Below are positions 42,859-53,127 of a DNA stretch of 64,000 nucleotides, in pieces (positions within the stretch are counted from its first letter, which is position 1; every line of letters starts with the position of its first letter). Under the pieces are notes generated by a model. The model did not search any database and was not told the origin of the DNA. It saw nothing but the letters and a program-made list of their open reading frames with translations. Source of the stretch: Bacteroides sp. (GTDB taxonomy: Bacteria > Bacteroidota > Bacteroidia > Bacteroidales > Muribaculaceae); contig JAAVCP010000052.1 of NCBI GenBank assembly GCA_014802265.1, forward strand, positions 24,539 through 88,538, in the 5' to 3' direction. The position numbers and the translations under genes were made by a program.

Positions 42859-43815
42859 ATGAGTATCAGAATTTATGCAGTGCTTTTCGCCACTGTTATC
42901 CCTTTCCTTGCAATGAGTGCGCTTCGACTGGAGCCGCTGAAGTATGGTGACTTTTCTAACTGGGTGGCACGTGACATCACCGAGTCAAAAATCATAGGTG
43001 GAAAGCAAAAGACTGTCTATGAAATAGCTCCCAATGATCACATTGTTGGTAATAAGCCCTATTCAAATGCCGGTGGTTCTCCATGGGCAACAAGTAATGT
43101 CTATGCAAAAGTATCGGGGGTGGTAAAAGCTTCCAATACTGTTTCTCCTGCTGTGGTCAATGGCAACAAGTGTGCGAAGATGGAAGCGAAGATGGAGGAA
43201 GTGAAGGTGCTCGGACTTATCAATATGGATGTGATGGTGGCAGGCTCCATATTCCTTGGGAAAATATTTGAGCCGATCACATCTACCAAGGGACCGTTCT
43301 CTAAAATGGAGATGGGAATACCGTATACTAAACGACCCGTGGCACTCGTTTATGATTTTCAGGTGGACATGCCAGCCTCTGACACACGCACCAAGTCAAC
43401 CGGCTTTTCTTCTAAAAAGACACTGCCCGGACGTGACAATGCAGAGGTGTATGTCCTTCTTCAGAAACGTTGGGAAGACTCCGACGGTAAACTTTATGCG
43501 CAGCGCGTGGGGACAGGACGCGAGCGCTACGACAAGTCGGTGCCCTGGACAAAGGGACACGAGCTGAAGATACATTATGGCGATATTACCAAAGAAACGT
43601 TCTATAAGCCCTGGATGGGGTTGCTGAATGGTGAGAGTGCCTACTATGCCCGCAATTCTAAAGGCAAGTTAGTTCCTGTTGAGGAAGTGGGTTGGGCACC
43701 GGCAGACGCTATCCCGACACATGTCCTAATGATGGCTTCTTCCTCATGCGGCGCTCCGTTTATCGGCACTGAGGGTCTTACGCTTTACATTGACAACGTA
43801 GCTTTCGGCTTCTGA
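42859..43815 (+). CDS. Secreted PCMD-domain protein
   Basis: 318 residues. A signal peptide (YAVLFATVIPFLAMSA) is followed by a domain with FSNWVARDITESKIIGG, GGSPWATSNVYAK, RPVALVYDFQVDMP and, at the end, LTLYIDNVAFGF. The order and the closing YIDN strand fit the putative carbohydrate metabolism (PCMD, jelly-roll) domain common in Bacteroidales surface proteins. It likely binds glycan at the cell surface or in the periplasm (inference). It has its own promoter and stands alone before the dcw cluster. Confidence 0.72.
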   Translation: MSIRIYAVLFATVIPFLAMSALRLEPLKYGDFSNWVARDITESKIIGGKQKTVYEIAPNDHIVGNKPYSNAGGSPWATSNVYAKVSGVVKASNTVSPAVVNGNKCAKMEAKMEEVKVLGLINMDVMVAGSIFLGKIFEPITSTKGPFSKMEMGIPYTKRPVALVYDFQVDMPASDTRTKSTGFSSKKTLPGRDNAEVYVLLQKRWEDSDGKLYAQRVGTGRERYDKSVPWTKGHELKIHYGDITKETFYKPWMGLLNGESAYYARNSKGKLVPVEEVGWAPADAIPTHVLMMASSSCGAPFIGTEGLTLYIDNVAFGF

Positions 43816-43910
43816 TCTTATTCAGAGAAGCATGGCGTCATCAGATAGAGCGGGATTTCCATCAATTTGTATTTTTTTAGATAAAAATGTAAAATAAATG
43901 AGTCTTGATT

Positions 43911-43941
43911 TTTGAATTGTTTACAATTTTAATTAACTTTA
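43911..43941 (+). promoter_or_regulatory. Promoter of the dcw cluster
   Basis: TTTG at 43911-43914, 19 bases, then TAACTTTA at 43934-43941, one base off the -7 consensus. It lies 29 bases before the rsmH start. Confidence 0.6.
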
Positions 43942-43970
43942 CATTCCCAAACTATAAAATTAGAAAATAA

Positions 43971-44885
43971 GTGGAAACAAACGTCTTCCCATATCATATA
44001 CCGGCTCTCCTGCAAGAGACCATTAACTTATTGAACATAAAGCCGGAAGGCACCTACGTAGATGTTACTTTCGGCGGCGGGGGTCACTCACGCGCCATCA
44101 TGGAGCAACTTTCTGCTGAGGGACGGCTTCTTTCTTTTGACCGCGATATGGACGCATTTGCCAATCGAATCGACGATGAACGGTTTACATTTGTGCACTC
44201 TAATTTCCGGTTTATTGAGAACTTCCTACGATATTACAATGCCGGGAAGGCAGACGGCATACTTGCTGACCTGGGAGTAAGCTTCCATCATTTCGATTCC
44301 GGCAACCGGGGATTCTCTTTTCGCACAGATGCACCCCTCGATATGCGCATGAATCGTAATGCCCCCCTTACTGCCGCTGAAATTGTGGCAGACTATGACG
44401 AAGAGAAATTAAAAGAGATGCTGAAGAACTATGCTGATCTCAAGTCTCCCGGCAATGTGGCACGCGCAATAGTGAAAGTGCGTGCTGTTGCCCCCATAAC
44501 TACCACTTTCCAACTTTCCGAAGCAGTTATGCCTGCGCTTGACCCACGACAAGCAAAAAAAGAACTTGCCCAGGTGTTTCAAGCTCTCCGAATAGAGACC
44601 AACGACGAAATGGGTGACCTGCGCAGATTCTTGGAGGCATCCGTGAGGGTGCTTAAGCCCGGTGGCAGACTGGCTGTGCTGACCTATCATTCCATTGAAG
44701 ACAGAATGGTGAAAAACTTTATGAAGACAGGAAACATACAGGGGGAAGAGAAAAAAGATTTCTTTGGAAAAGTCTTGACCCCATGGAAATTGATTACTAA
44801 AAAACCGGTGGAGGCTTCTCCGGCAGAAGTGGAGCGGAATCCTCGTTCACGGAGTGCGAAACTAAGGGTGGCAGAACTCGTGTAG
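43971..44885 (+). CDS. rsmH: 16S rRNA (cytosine-1402-N4) methyltransferase RsmH (MraW)
   Basis: 304 residues from a GTG start; no ATG fits. The protein begins with HIPALLQETINLLNIKPEG, followed by YVDVTFGGGGHSRAIMEQL (AdoMet motif), LADLGVSFHHFDSGNRGFSF and LDMRMN, then VLKPGGRLAVLTYHSIEDRM, all family hallmarks. It modifies C1402 of 16S rRNA. It is the first gene of the dcw cluster here; mraZ, which usually precedes it, is not present. Confidence 0.97.
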   Translation: METNVFPYHIPALLQETINLLNIKPEGTYVDVTFGGGGHSRAIMEQLSAEGRLLSFDRDMDAFANRIDDERFTFVHSNFRFIENFLRYYNAGKADGILADLGVSFHHFDSGNRGFSFRTDAPLDMRMNRNAPLTAAEIVADYDEEKLKEMLKNYADLKSPGNVARAIVKVRAVAPITTTFQLSEAVMPALDPRQAKKELAQVFQALRIETNDEMGDLRRFLEASVRVLKPGGRLAVLTYHSIEDRMVKNFMKTGNIQGEEKKDFFGKVLTPWKLITKKPVEASPAEVERNPRSRSAKLRVAELV

Positions 44886-44910
44886 GACATAATAAATTAA
44901 CTCTCTCGTT

Positions 44911-45291
44911 ATGGCACGTAAAAGGCACAAAAGTAAAACTAAAAAAGAGACTAAGAAACTTCAACTTCATTCGCCCCAGTGGGTGGCGGAAATGCGTTTG
45001 GGGCAATCATTATCGGTGGAATTCTTTCGCCGGAATGCGTGGCTCCTGATGGTGTTCATCGTAGCAATTCTGTCGCTTATGGGGCTCAGATACAAGACAA
45101 AGACAAAAATGGCGGAGATCAAGAAGCTTACTCTGGAGCTACAAAGGGCTGAAAGCTCGAAGCTGCAGGAGAAGGCTGCCTACATGTCGCTCATCCGCGA
45201 AACGGAGATGAGAAGACTTGTGGAAGAAAAGGGCCTGGGACTTGAATTTCAGGAATATCCCCCATACGAATTAATCCTTGACAAGGACTAA
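44911..45291 (+). CDS. ftsL: FtsL-like division protein
   Basis: 126 residues. A basic cytoplasmic N-terminus (about 42 residues) is followed by one membrane segment (NAWLLMVFIVAILSLMGL) and a periplasmic coiled coil rich in Lys, Glu and Leu to the end. The family diverges fast, so the call rests on topology, size and position between rsmH and ftsI. It should form a trimer with FtsB and FtsQ homologues at midcell. Confidence 0.82.
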   Translation: MARKRHKSKTKKETKKLQLHSPQWVAEMRLGQSLSVEFFRRNAWLLMVFIVAILSLMGLRYKTKTKMAEIKKLTLELQRAESSKLQEKAAYMSLIRETEMRRLVEEKGLGLEFQEYPPYELILDKD

Positions 45292-45311
45292 CCAAAGGAC
45301 ATCAACGCAAA

Positions 45312-47450
45312 ATGGCACCCAAAACAAAGAAGAAACAGACCAACAAGACGCTTATACTTTTCAGGTATGCCATTATCACTATGGCATTCCTGGTGTTTTC
45401 AATTGCCGTAGTGATACGTCTTTTTAATGTTACGGTGATTAATGCGCCGGCATGGAATGAAAGAGCGAAGAAAGAGTTGTCGCGCACCACGGTGATCCCT
45501 CCTGAGCGTGGCAACCTGCTTGCTTCCAATGGCAATATCCTCGCGTGTAATCTTAAGGTGTATGACATTAAGATAGACCTGCGCCACAATAAGATTCTAT
45601 CGCAGACCACTATTCCCTGGGCAAGTATCGACAGCCTTGCCGATTCGCTCGACTATCATTACCCACGTGTGAGGAATCTTACGCAACACCCTGACACCTT
45701 TAAGAAGTATTCGTGGCATACGCGTCTTAAAAAGGAATTTGAGAAAGCCCCTGAAAAGAGAACGCGTGCCCTACGTCTCGCCCAGAAAAAGACAATAGAG
45801 GATTTTGACAGGATACGCAATTTCCCATATATTAAAAATTTCAGGGGGAAAGGCTACAGGATACCTTTATACAAAGAGGAGAAAAATGTCCGTATATATC
45901 CCTATGGCAGGATTGCCTATCGAAGTATAGGACGTGTCAATGAAAATCGGGAGACGGGTGAGTTCCATGGCTATTCAGGTCTTGAGAAAGACCTTGACAC
46001 CCTGCTTTACGGCGTGCCCGGTATAGCAAAGAAAGTTGCGTTTACCTCCGGCATCTCCAACTGGGTGACTCAGCCTCCACAAAGGGGATTCGATATTCAT
46101 ACCACAATTGACATCGACCTTCAGGATATGCTGGAGGAGGAGTTATTTAATATCTGTAGCGAATCCGGTGCCGAATGGGGTACTGCTATACTTATGGAGG
46201 TAGAGACAGGGGAGATAAAAGCTATATCAAACATCGAACTCCTTGATAACGGCACATATGGGGAGGCACTCAATCGGGCAGTCCTTCCCTTTGAACCGGG
46301 TTCAGTGATGAAACCGATTTCCCTGATGATTGCATTTGAAGACGGTCTTGTGAAGAGTGTCTATGACAGGATAGACTGCAGCCCGTTTCAGCGCACCACA
46401 GACCCACATGCCCCTGCTGTCAAAAATATGAAAGAGGTAATTGAGATGTCGTCAAACACGGGTATTGCCAGAGTCATTTTCAGGAAATATGCCAATGATC
46501 CGGCAACTTTCCATGATCGTCTTGCGTCAATAGGATTTTTTGAGCCTATGCATAGCGGCATCGCAGGCGAGTGTATCCCCCGGGTGCGTAAGCTGTTGCC
46601 GAAAGATTCAAGAGGTAATCCGATTACAATGACCTCCCGCCATCTTGACCTTGCTCGCCAGGCATACGGCTACAACACTGAGATTCCGCCGCTCTACACT
46701 CTTTCAATATACAATGCGATAGCCAATGACGGAAAATATGTGCGCCCGCATCTTGTGCGCTCTTTAGTCTCGGAAGACGGGCGTGACTCTGTCCTTCCGA
46801 TTGAGTATATACGTGATCATATCTGCTCGGCGGAGACAGCGCGTAAGGTAAGAGAGTGTATGCGTGAGGTGGTATGGGGAGAACACGGCACGGCACGCTC
46901 CGTGCGTGACAACCGTGTAGCCATTGCCGGCAAAACAGGCACTGCCTATCCGGTGGAAAGGGGTTCCTACAATACAGCCAAACGCCGCTATGCCTTTGCA
47001 GGTTTTTTCCCTTATGAAAATCCTCGATACACGTGTATGGCACTGGTACTCGGTCCCGCCGGTACAAGCGCAAACAAGACTTCCGGGCAGGTGGTAAAGA
47101 ATATGGCAGTGAAGATGTTTTCACGCGGAATGCTCAACAACACTTCCACATTCACCTCCACCAAGGTTGAAAGCGTGCCAGTGCTTACAGCTTCATCACA
47201 TTGTGTCCCTGCTGACTTGTCGTCGCCATTGCGTATAAGCAAGATGAAGATGGTGAAGATCGATGGTAACGTAGGCGACAGCTTGGTGCCCAATGTGGTA
47301 GGATATGACGCACCGACTGCCGTGCAACTTCTTGAGAGCCGAGGACTCAGTGTCAGGCTTTCCGGCGCCGGAAGAGTAGTCAGGCAGTCCATCCCGAAAG
47401 GTTCTGCAGTGAAACCTGGTCAACAGATCACTCTCAATTTAAGAATATAA
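45312..47450 (+). CDS. ftsI: Penicillin-binding transpeptidase FtsI (PBP3) with PASTA domain
   Basis: 712 residues, longer than E. coli FtsI (588). One N-terminal membrane segment, a dimerisation domain with RGNLLASNGNILA, then the transpeptidase: SxxK as SVMK near residue 331, SSN near 380 and KTGT near 541. The last 60 residues are a PASTA domain (VPNVVGYDAPTAVQLLESRG to VKPGQQITLNL). It cross-links septal peptidoglycan together with FtsW. PASTA at the end is common in Bacteroidetes FtsI. Confidence 0.96.
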   Translation: MAPKTKKKQTNKTLILFRYAIITMAFLVFSIAVVIRLFNVTVINAPAWNERAKKELSRTTVIPPERGNLLASNGNILACNLKVYDIKIDLRHNKILSQTTIPWASIDSLADSLDYHYPRVRNLTQHPDTFKKYSWHTRLKKEFEKAPEKRTRALRLAQKKTIEDFDRIRNFPYIKNFRGKGYRIPLYKEEKNVRIYPYGRIAYRSIGRVNENRETGEFHGYSGLEKDLDTLLYGVPGIAKKVAFTSGISNWVTQPPQRGFDIHTTIDIDLQDMLEEELFNICSESGAEWGTAILMEVETGEIKAISNIELLDNGTYGEALNRAVLPFEPGSVMKPISLMIAFEDGLVKSVYDRIDCSPFQRTTDPHAPAVKNMKEVIEMSSNTGIARVIFRKYANDPATFHDRLASIGFFEPMHSGIAGECIPRVRKLLPKDSRGNPITMTSRHLDLARQAYGYNTEIPPLYTLSIYNAIANDGKYVRPHLVRSLVSEDGRDSVLPIEYIRDHICSAETARKVRECMREVVWGEHGTARSVRDNRVAIAGKTGTAYPVERGSYNTAKRRYAFAGFFPYENPRYTCMALVLGPAGTSANKTSGQVVKNMAVKMFSRGMLNNTSTFTSTKVESVPVLTASSHCVPADLSSPLRISKMKMVKIDGNVGDSLVPNVVGYDAPTAVQLLESRGLSVRLSGAGRVVRQSIPKGSAVKPGQQITLNLRI

Positions 47451-47480
47451 AATCAAGACACTTTAAATAAATACCTGCAA

Positions 47481-48950
47481 ATGACCTCAAAACTGTCAAG
47501 TCTTCTCAAAGACCTCAATGTCCTTGAGATAATAGGAGAAACAGATAAGAATATAACTTCATTGGAAAGCGATTCCAGGAAGGTGGAAAAAGACGGCATG
47601 TTTGTTGCCGTGCGTGGTGTCACCAACGACGGACACAAGTATATTCCGGTGGTGGCAAGTGCCCATGTCGGGGCAATCGTATGTGAGGAAATGCCCTCTA
47701 CGTTTGAGAAAGGTATCACATACGTGCGTGTGGCTGATTCAGCCGATGCCCTTGGGCATCTTGCTTCGGCATGGTATGGCTATCCCTCAAGAAAACTCAA
47801 GCTTGTCGGAGTGACAGGCACCAACGGAAAGACCACTACAGCCACATTGCTTTATGAGATGGCAAAACTTGAGGGCTTCAAGGCGGGTCTGCTTTCCACG
47901 GTGTGTAACTATGTGATTGACCGGGCTATCCCCACTACCCATACCACCCCTGATCCTTTGACTCTCAATAATCTTCTTTCCCAGATGGTAGAAGAGGGTT
48001 GCGAATATGCCTTTATGGAAGTATCGTCTCACTCTACAGCCCAGAAGCGAGTGGCAGGACTGCAATTTGCAGGTGGAATTTTTACTAACCTTACCCGTGA
48101 TCACCTCGATTATCATGGCACGGTGGAGAATTATATGAATGCGAAGAAAGCATTTTTCGATATGTTGCCCTCCACGGCTTTCGCCCTGATTAATGCTGAT
48201 GACAAATGTGGCTCTTACATGGTGCAGAACACTAAGGCGAAGGTATATACCTATTCCCTGCGTGCTGATGCTGATTTCATGGGCAGGGTGCTTGAGACCC
48301 GTCTTGACGGCACGCTGATGCTTCTCAACGGCAGGGAAGTGGAGGTGCAGTTTACGGGGCGTTTCAATGCTTATAACCTTACCGATGTGTATGGGGCATC
48401 TATCCTGACAGGTTTTGATCCGGAAGAGGTGATCGTCAACATGAGTCGTCTTGTGCCAGTTGCCGGTCGCTTCCAGCCATTCCTCTCTTCCGATGGGGTT
48501 GCTGCCATCGTAGACTATGCCCACACTCCGGATGCCCTTGTAAATGTGCTTGACACTATCAGAGAGATAGTGGGTCCAGACGGAGAAATCATAACAGTAG
48601 TGGGTGCCGGAGGTAACCGCGATCATGGAAAACGCCCGATGATGGCTCAGGAGGCTGCCTGCCGCAGCGATGTTCTTTTTATCACCAGCGATAATCCACG
48701 TGATGAAAATCCGGAGACTATCATAGCCGACATGCTCTCAGGGTTAAATTCCGAAGAGCTTAAACGCACCAACTCTATTGTTGATCGCCGGGAAGCCATT
48801 CGTGAAGCCATACGGAAAGCTAAACCGGGCAGCGTGGTGCTCGTTGCCGGTAAGGGTCATGAGACTTATCAGGAGGTATGCGGAGTGCGTCACCATTTCG
48901 ATGATCGTGAGGAAATAAAGGCAGCATTTGATGAGAAATTGAAAAAATGA
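47481..48950 (+). CDS. murE: UDP-MurNAc-L-Ala-D-Glu:meso-DAP ligase MurE
   Basis: 489 residues. The ATP loop is VTGTNGKTTTATLLYE near residue 111, followed by HTTPDPLTLNNLL and MEVSSHSTAQKRVAGL. DNPRDENP near residue 404 is the motif that selects meso-diaminopimelate over L-Lys, so the cell wall is of the DAP type. It adds the third residue to the peptidoglycan precursor. Confidence 0.97.
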   Translation: MTSKLSSLLKDLNVLEIIGETDKNITSLESDSRKVEKDGMFVAVRGVTNDGHKYIPVVASAHVGAIVCEEMPSTFEKGITYVRVADSADALGHLASAWYGYPSRKLKLVGVTGTNGKTTTATLLYEMAKLEGFKAGLLSTVCNYVIDRAIPTTHTTPDPLTLNNLLSQMVEEGCEYAFMEVSSHSTAQKRVAGLQFAGGIFTNLTRDHLDYHGTVENYMNAKKAFFDMLPSTAFALINADDKCGSYMVQNTKAKVYTYSLRADADFMGRVLETRLDGTLMLLNGREVEVQFTGRFNAYNLTDVYGASILTGFDPEEVIVNMSRLVPVAGRFQPFLSSDGVAAIVDYAHTPDALVNVLDTIREIVGPDGEIITVVGAGGNRDHGKRPMMAQEAACRSDVLFITSDNPRDENPETIIADMLSGLNSEELKRTNSIVDRREAIREAIRKAKPGSVVLVAGKGHETYQEVCGVRHHFDDREEIKAAFDEKLKK

Positions 48951-49025
48951 GGCTGAAAAAATAAAAATTGATTTAAAGAAATTTAGTGAATAAGTTCAAA
49001 TTAGGGTAATTTGACAATTTATTTG

Positions 49026-49033
49026 TAATTTTG
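49026..49033 (+). promoter_or_regulatory. Possible internal -7 box before mraY
   Basis: TAATTTTG in the 109-base gap between murE and mraY, the largest gap in the cluster. No proper -33 element is seen, so it may be a secondary promoter. Confidence 0.45.
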
Positions 49034-49059
49034 CACTTCAATTTTACATTTTTAGAAGG

Positions 49060-50328
49060 ATGCTGTATCATCTTTTTCAATTAATGGAGGATTCAGGGCT
49101 GCCCGGGGCACGCCTGATGGATTATATAACGTTCCGCGCTGGAATGTCGTTTACGCTTGCTTTGATCATAGCGCTTGTATTCGGACGGACCATTATACAC
49201 CGACTGCAGAAGTTGCAAGTGGGCGAGGTGGTGCGTAATCTTGGACTGGAAGGTCAGATGAAAAAGACCGGCACGCCCACCATGGGAGGTGTGATCATAA
49301 TATTTGCTATTCTTGTGCCATGTCTGTTGGTTGGCAACCTTACCAACATCTATATGATCCTTATGCTTGTGGCTACAATATGGATGGGGGCAATTGGTTT
49401 CCTTGACGATTACCGTAAACTGAAATATCACAATAAAGACGGACTGAAAGGTAAATATAAAGTCACCGGGCAGGTGGGGCTTGGTCTGCTTGTGGGAGTG
49501 ACAATGTGGCTTTCTCCCTCGATTGTGATGAGTGAGAACATGGAGGTTATCAATGCCACCAGCCACGAGACAGAGATAATCCACTCTATGACGATGATAA
49601 AGTCGCCACAGACCACTATCCCGTTTGTCAAGAATAATAACTTCAACTATGAATGGCTGACCGACTGGATAAGTGATCCGGCATTGGCTCATACGCTGGG
49701 GTGGATAGTGTTTGTATGTGTGGTGATATTTGTAGTCACGGCAGTGAGCAACGGTGCTAACCTGACCGACGGTCTTGACGGTCTTGCCGCCGGTACATCG
49801 GCAATCATCGCCGTGGCTTTGGCAATAATGGCTTATCTCGGCGGTAATGTGATCTATTCAGGTTATCTGAATATAATGTATATACCGGGCAGCGAGGAGC
49901 TTGTGGTCTATGCAGGAGCCTTTGTCGGTGCATTAGTGGGCTTCCTATGGTATAACGCTTTTCCAGCACAGGTTTTCATGGGCGATACCGGTAGCCTTAC
50001 CATCGGCGGTATTCTCGCCGTCTTTGCAATCCTGATTCGTAAGGAACTGCTTATTCCTTTGCTCTGCCTGATTTTCTTCATTGAAGACATTTCAGTGATT
50101 CTTCAGGTGGCATATTTCAAATTCACAAAGAAAAAATATGGGGTAGGACGCCGCATATTTAAGATGACACCACTTCATCATCATTTCCAAAAATGTGGTG
50201 ACTCATCGGTGAAATGCCTTGTCAATTTCCCTAAGAATCCTATCCCGGAATCGAAGATAGTAGTGAGATTCTGGATTGTTGGCATTCTTCTTGCCACTCT
50301 TACTTTCGTAACACTTAAAATAAGATAA
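49060..50328 (+). CDS. mraY: Phospho-MurNAc-pentapeptide transferase MraY
   Basis: 422 residues with about ten membrane segments. MKKTGTPTMGGVIII, the metal-binding FLDDYRKLKYHNKDGLKGKY in the first cytoplasmic loop, NGANLTDGLDGLAAG and VFMGDTGSLTIGG are all canonical. The Bacteroidetes-type insert between the fourth and fifth segments (about residues 150-210) explains the extra length. It makes lipid I on the inner membrane. AGAAGG stands directly before the ATG. Confidence 0.97.
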   Translation: MLYHLFQLMEDSGLPGARLMDYITFRAGMSFTLALIIALVFGRTIIHRLQKLQVGEVVRNLGLEGQMKKTGTPTMGGVIIIFAILVPCLLVGNLTNIYMILMLVATIWMGAIGFLDDYRKLKYHNKDGLKGKYKVTGQVGLGLLVGVTMWLSPSIVMSENMEVINATSHETEIIHSMTMIKSPQTTIPFVKNNNFNYEWLTDWISDPALAHTLGWIVFVCVVIFVVTAVSNGANLTDGLDGLAAGTSAIIAVALAIMAYLGGNVIYSGYLNIMYIPGSEELVVYAGAFVGALVGFLWYNAFPAQVFMGDTGSLTIGGILAVFAILIRKELLIPLLCLIFFIEDISVILQVAYFKFTKKKYGVGRRIFKMTPLHHHFQKCGDSSVKCLVNFPKNPIPESKIVVRFWIVGILLATLTFVTLKIR

Positions 50329-50332
50329 TAAT

Positions 50333-51703
50333 ATGAGTGTCAATAAACATAATATCGACACTACAGGACGCCTGGTGGTGCTTGGTGGTGGCGAAAGCGG
50401 TGCCGGCGCTGCTGTGCTTGCTAAAGCTAAAGGAATGGACGTGTTCCTTTCCGATATGGGAAATATTCCTGAAAAATATAAGGTGCTGCTTGATGACCAT
50501 GATATAGAATATGAGGAAGGACATCACACCCCCGATAAGATTCTTAATGCAACGGTTGTGGTGAAAAGTCCCGGCATACCTCCGACAGCACCTATGGTGG
50601 AGGCTATTATGGAGAAGGGGATTCCTATCCTCTCCGAGATAGAGTTTGCTGCCGGTTTCACTGACGCGAAAATGGTGTGCATCACCGGCTCCAACGGTAA
50701 GACCACCACAACTTTACTCACATATCATATTCTCTGCAAGGCAGGTCTTGACGTAGGACTTGCCGGCAATGTCGGAAAAAGTCTTGCCTTGCAGGTGGCA
50801 GAAGAGCCACATGAGATCTACGTCATTGAGCTTTCAAGTTTCCAGCTTGAAAACATGTATAAGTTCAAGGCAAACATCGCGGTGATAATGAATATTACCC
50901 CTGACCACATGGACCGTTATGACCATAAGATGGAAAAATATGTGGCTGCCAAGTTCCGCATTCTCCAGAACCAGACAAAAGAGGATTACTTTGTCTACTG
51001 GCAAAACGATCCGATCATTACTGAGCAGATAAGACAAGTGCAGAGCGAGGCTTTCCGGCTCCCTTTCGGCATGGATAGAGAGAAAAACAGTGCTGCATTT
51101 GTAGAGAACGGCATAGTGCATTTCTCTACGCCTGGCGATGTGTGGGAAATCCCCCGTGACCGACTTTCTCTGCCTGGCACTCATAATTTATATAATTCGA
51201 TGGCTGCGGGCATATCTGCCTCCGTGCTCCGGATTAAGAATGACACAATACGTGAGGCTCTGGAAGACTTTGAGGCTGTGGAACACCGCCTTGAATATGT
51301 GGCTACCATAGATGGCGTGAGGTATGTCAACGATTCAAAAGCCACAAACGTCAATTCCACCTGGTATGCCCTTGAGAGCATGACCACCCCGGTGGTGCTG
51401 ATCCTTGGAGGTAAGGACAAGGGGAACGACTATTCAGAGATAGAACCCCTTGTGAAAGAAAAGGTGAAGGCTATAGTGTGCATGGGTCTACACAATGAGA
51501 AGCTGCTCGAGTTCTTTTCCGGTAAGGTGAGCCATATCTCTGACACTCATACGCTCAACGATGCTGTTGCTGCATGTAGGCGTCTGGCTTCAGAGGGCGA
51601 CACTGTGCTTCTTTCACCATGTTGTGCAAGCTTTGATCTCTTCAAAAGTTATGAAGACAGGGGGGATAAGTTTAAAGCAGCGGTAAAAGCAATGATAAAA
51701 TAA
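50333..51703 (+). CDS. murD: UDP-MurNAc-L-alanine:D-glutamate ligase MurD
   Basis: 456 residues. LGGGESGAGAAVLAKAKG near the start, ATP loop CITGSNGKTTTTLLTYH near residue 118, ELSSFQLENMYKFK, MNITPDHMDRYD and VNDSKATNVNSTWYAL are family motifs. It adds D-Glu to UDP-MurNAc-L-Ala in the cytoplasm. It lies 4 bases after mraY and 19 before ftsW. Confidence 0.97.
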   Translation: MSVNKHNIDTTGRLVVLGGGESGAGAAVLAKAKGMDVFLSDMGNIPEKYKVLLDDHDIEYEEGHHTPDKILNATVVVKSPGIPPTAPMVEAIMEKGIPILSEIEFAAGFTDAKMVCITGSNGKTTTTLLTYHILCKAGLDVGLAGNVGKSLALQVAEEPHEIYVIELSSFQLENMYKFKANIAVIMNITPDHMDRYDHKMEKYVAAKFRILQNQTKEDYFVYWQNDPIITEQIRQVQSEAFRLPFGMDREKNSAAFVENGIVHFSTPGDVWEIPRDRLSLPGTHNLYNSMAAGISASVLRIKNDTIREALEDFEAVEHRLEYVATIDGVRYVNDSKATNVNSTWYALESMTTPVVLILGGKDKGNDYSEIEPLVKEKVKAIVCMGLHNEKLLEFFSGKVSHISDTHTLNDAVAACRRLASEGDTVLLSPCCASFDLFKSYEDRGDKFKAAVKAMIK

Positions 51704-51722
51704 ATCAACCCACGACAAAATT

Positions 51723-53117
51723 ATGACAAATTCAACAACTTCGCGTACAGGCAGAGTGGTAATCAACGAGACGGTTGACGGAGTGGCAGCCGCAGCTCCT
51801 GCTGCCACCGGCAGGAAAATCTCTCGTTCGCGTGTCCCTTCCCGCCAGAAGCCCGACTCTTACATCTGGGGTATCTACATAATGCTTCTCATGGTGTCGG
51901 TTGTCGAGCTTTTCTCTGCATCCAGCACGGAAGTGTCTGCCTCTAACGTGTATATGCCCCTTATCCGTCATGGTGTGTTTCTTATAATAGGGCTTGGGTG
52001 CGTGATCGGACTGCAGAATACCCATTATGTTTTCTTCAGTCGTTTTTCGGTGTTTTTGGCAATGGTGTCGCTTGCTTTATTGATCATATCCAATTTCTTT
52101 GGAATAGAGATTAACGGGGCACAGCGTGCCATCAGTGTAGCCGGATTTACAATTCAACCTGCAGAGATTGTAAAACTGACAGTAGTGATTCTATTGTCTA
52201 CAATCCTTGGGAAAACTCAGCTTCCCCGAGGTGTGTCTAATTCCGGCGTCATATTGTCTGCAGTGGTGGTGATAGTGTTTGGCGCGTGTCTGTGGAAGAA
52301 CGGTCTGACCAATACGATTCTGCTTTTTGGCGTAAGTATCTCAATGTTTCTTATCGGAGGCATGAGCATGAAGAAGTTGGGCATAGTGATAGGTATTTAT
52401 GCTGTGTTCGGTGGAGGTCTGTTCCTTTTGAAGTATCAGGATGACAAGGTTGACGAACTTGATAAGATAACAAAGAATGAGATGACTGTCAGTCAGGGTG
52501 CCGGTGCAGGTTCTGATGGTCGTGCCCAGACTCATAAGGGGCGTATCTCGCGATTCCTTGAGGGTGTCAGCCCTGACGATGAAATCGATGACTACAACCG
52601 TCAGGTAATTTTCTCTAATATCGCTCAGGCAAACGGTGGTATTTTCGGTCAGGGACCCGGCAACTCACGCGAGAGTGCCCGCCTCCCTCTTGCCTTTTCC
52701 GATTATATCTATTCCATCATAGTGGAAGATACCGGACTGGTAGGCGGCATTTTCCTTCTTATGATGTATCTTCTTCTTTTGGCTCGGGCGGGCAGCATAG
52801 CATATAAATGCAAACGTGCTTTCCCGGCATTCCTTATCATGGGATGTGCGGTGTTGATAGTGTTTCAGGCACTTGTCCACATGGCAATTGTCACGGGTCT
52901 TTTCCCGGTGAGTGGTCAGCCTCTTCCTTTGATTTCTAAAGGTGGCACCTCGATAATAGTAATGTCATGTGCCATAGGCATCATGCTTTCGGTCAGCAGA
53001 TTCGCTGTCACAAGTGGATCTTCTAAAGATATAAGTGAAGAGCTTACCCATCTCCCGGAAGACATGCAGGCAGAAAATTTCTCAGGTTATCAGAAAAATA
53101 GACAAAATCCGGATTAA
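51723..53117 (+). CDS. ftsW: Septal glycan polymerase FtsW (SEDS family)
   Basis: 464 residues. A polar N-terminus of about 45 residues is followed by about ten membrane segments. SEDS marks are INGAQRAISVAGFTIQPAEI, FGQGPGNSRESARLPLAFSD (the catalytic-loop region), FIYSIIVEDTGL in a close variant, and SGQPLPLISKGGTSIIV. It polymerises septal peptidoglycan from lipid II, working with FtsI. Confidence 0.96.
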   Translation: MTNSTTSRTGRVVINETVDGVAAAAPAATGRKISRSRVPSRQKPDSYIWGIYIMLLMVSVVELFSASSTEVSASNVYMPLIRHGVFLIIGLGCVIGLQNTHYVFFSRFSVFLAMVSLALLIISNFFGIEINGAQRAISVAGFTIQPAEIVKLTVVILLSTILGKTQLPRGVSNSGVILSAVVVIVFGACLWKNGLTNTILLFGVSISMFLIGGMSMKKLGIVIGIYAVFGGGLFLLKYQDDKVDELDKITKNEMTVSQGAGAGSDGRAQTHKGRISRFLEGVSPDDEIDDYNRQVIFSNIAQANGGIFGQGPGNSRESARLPLAFSDYIYSIIVEDTGLVGGIFLLMMYLLLLARAGSIAYKCKRAFPAFLIMGCAVLIVFQALVHMAIVTGLFPVSGQPLPLISKGGTSIIVMSCAIGIMLSVSRFAVTSGSSKDISEELTHLPEDMQAENFSGYQKNRQNPD

Positions 53118-53127
53118 AACGACAATA

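Noticed and set aside
47787..48626. 279-codon minus-strand frame inside murE
   Set aside because: murE motifs are complete on the plus strand; the opposite frame has none.
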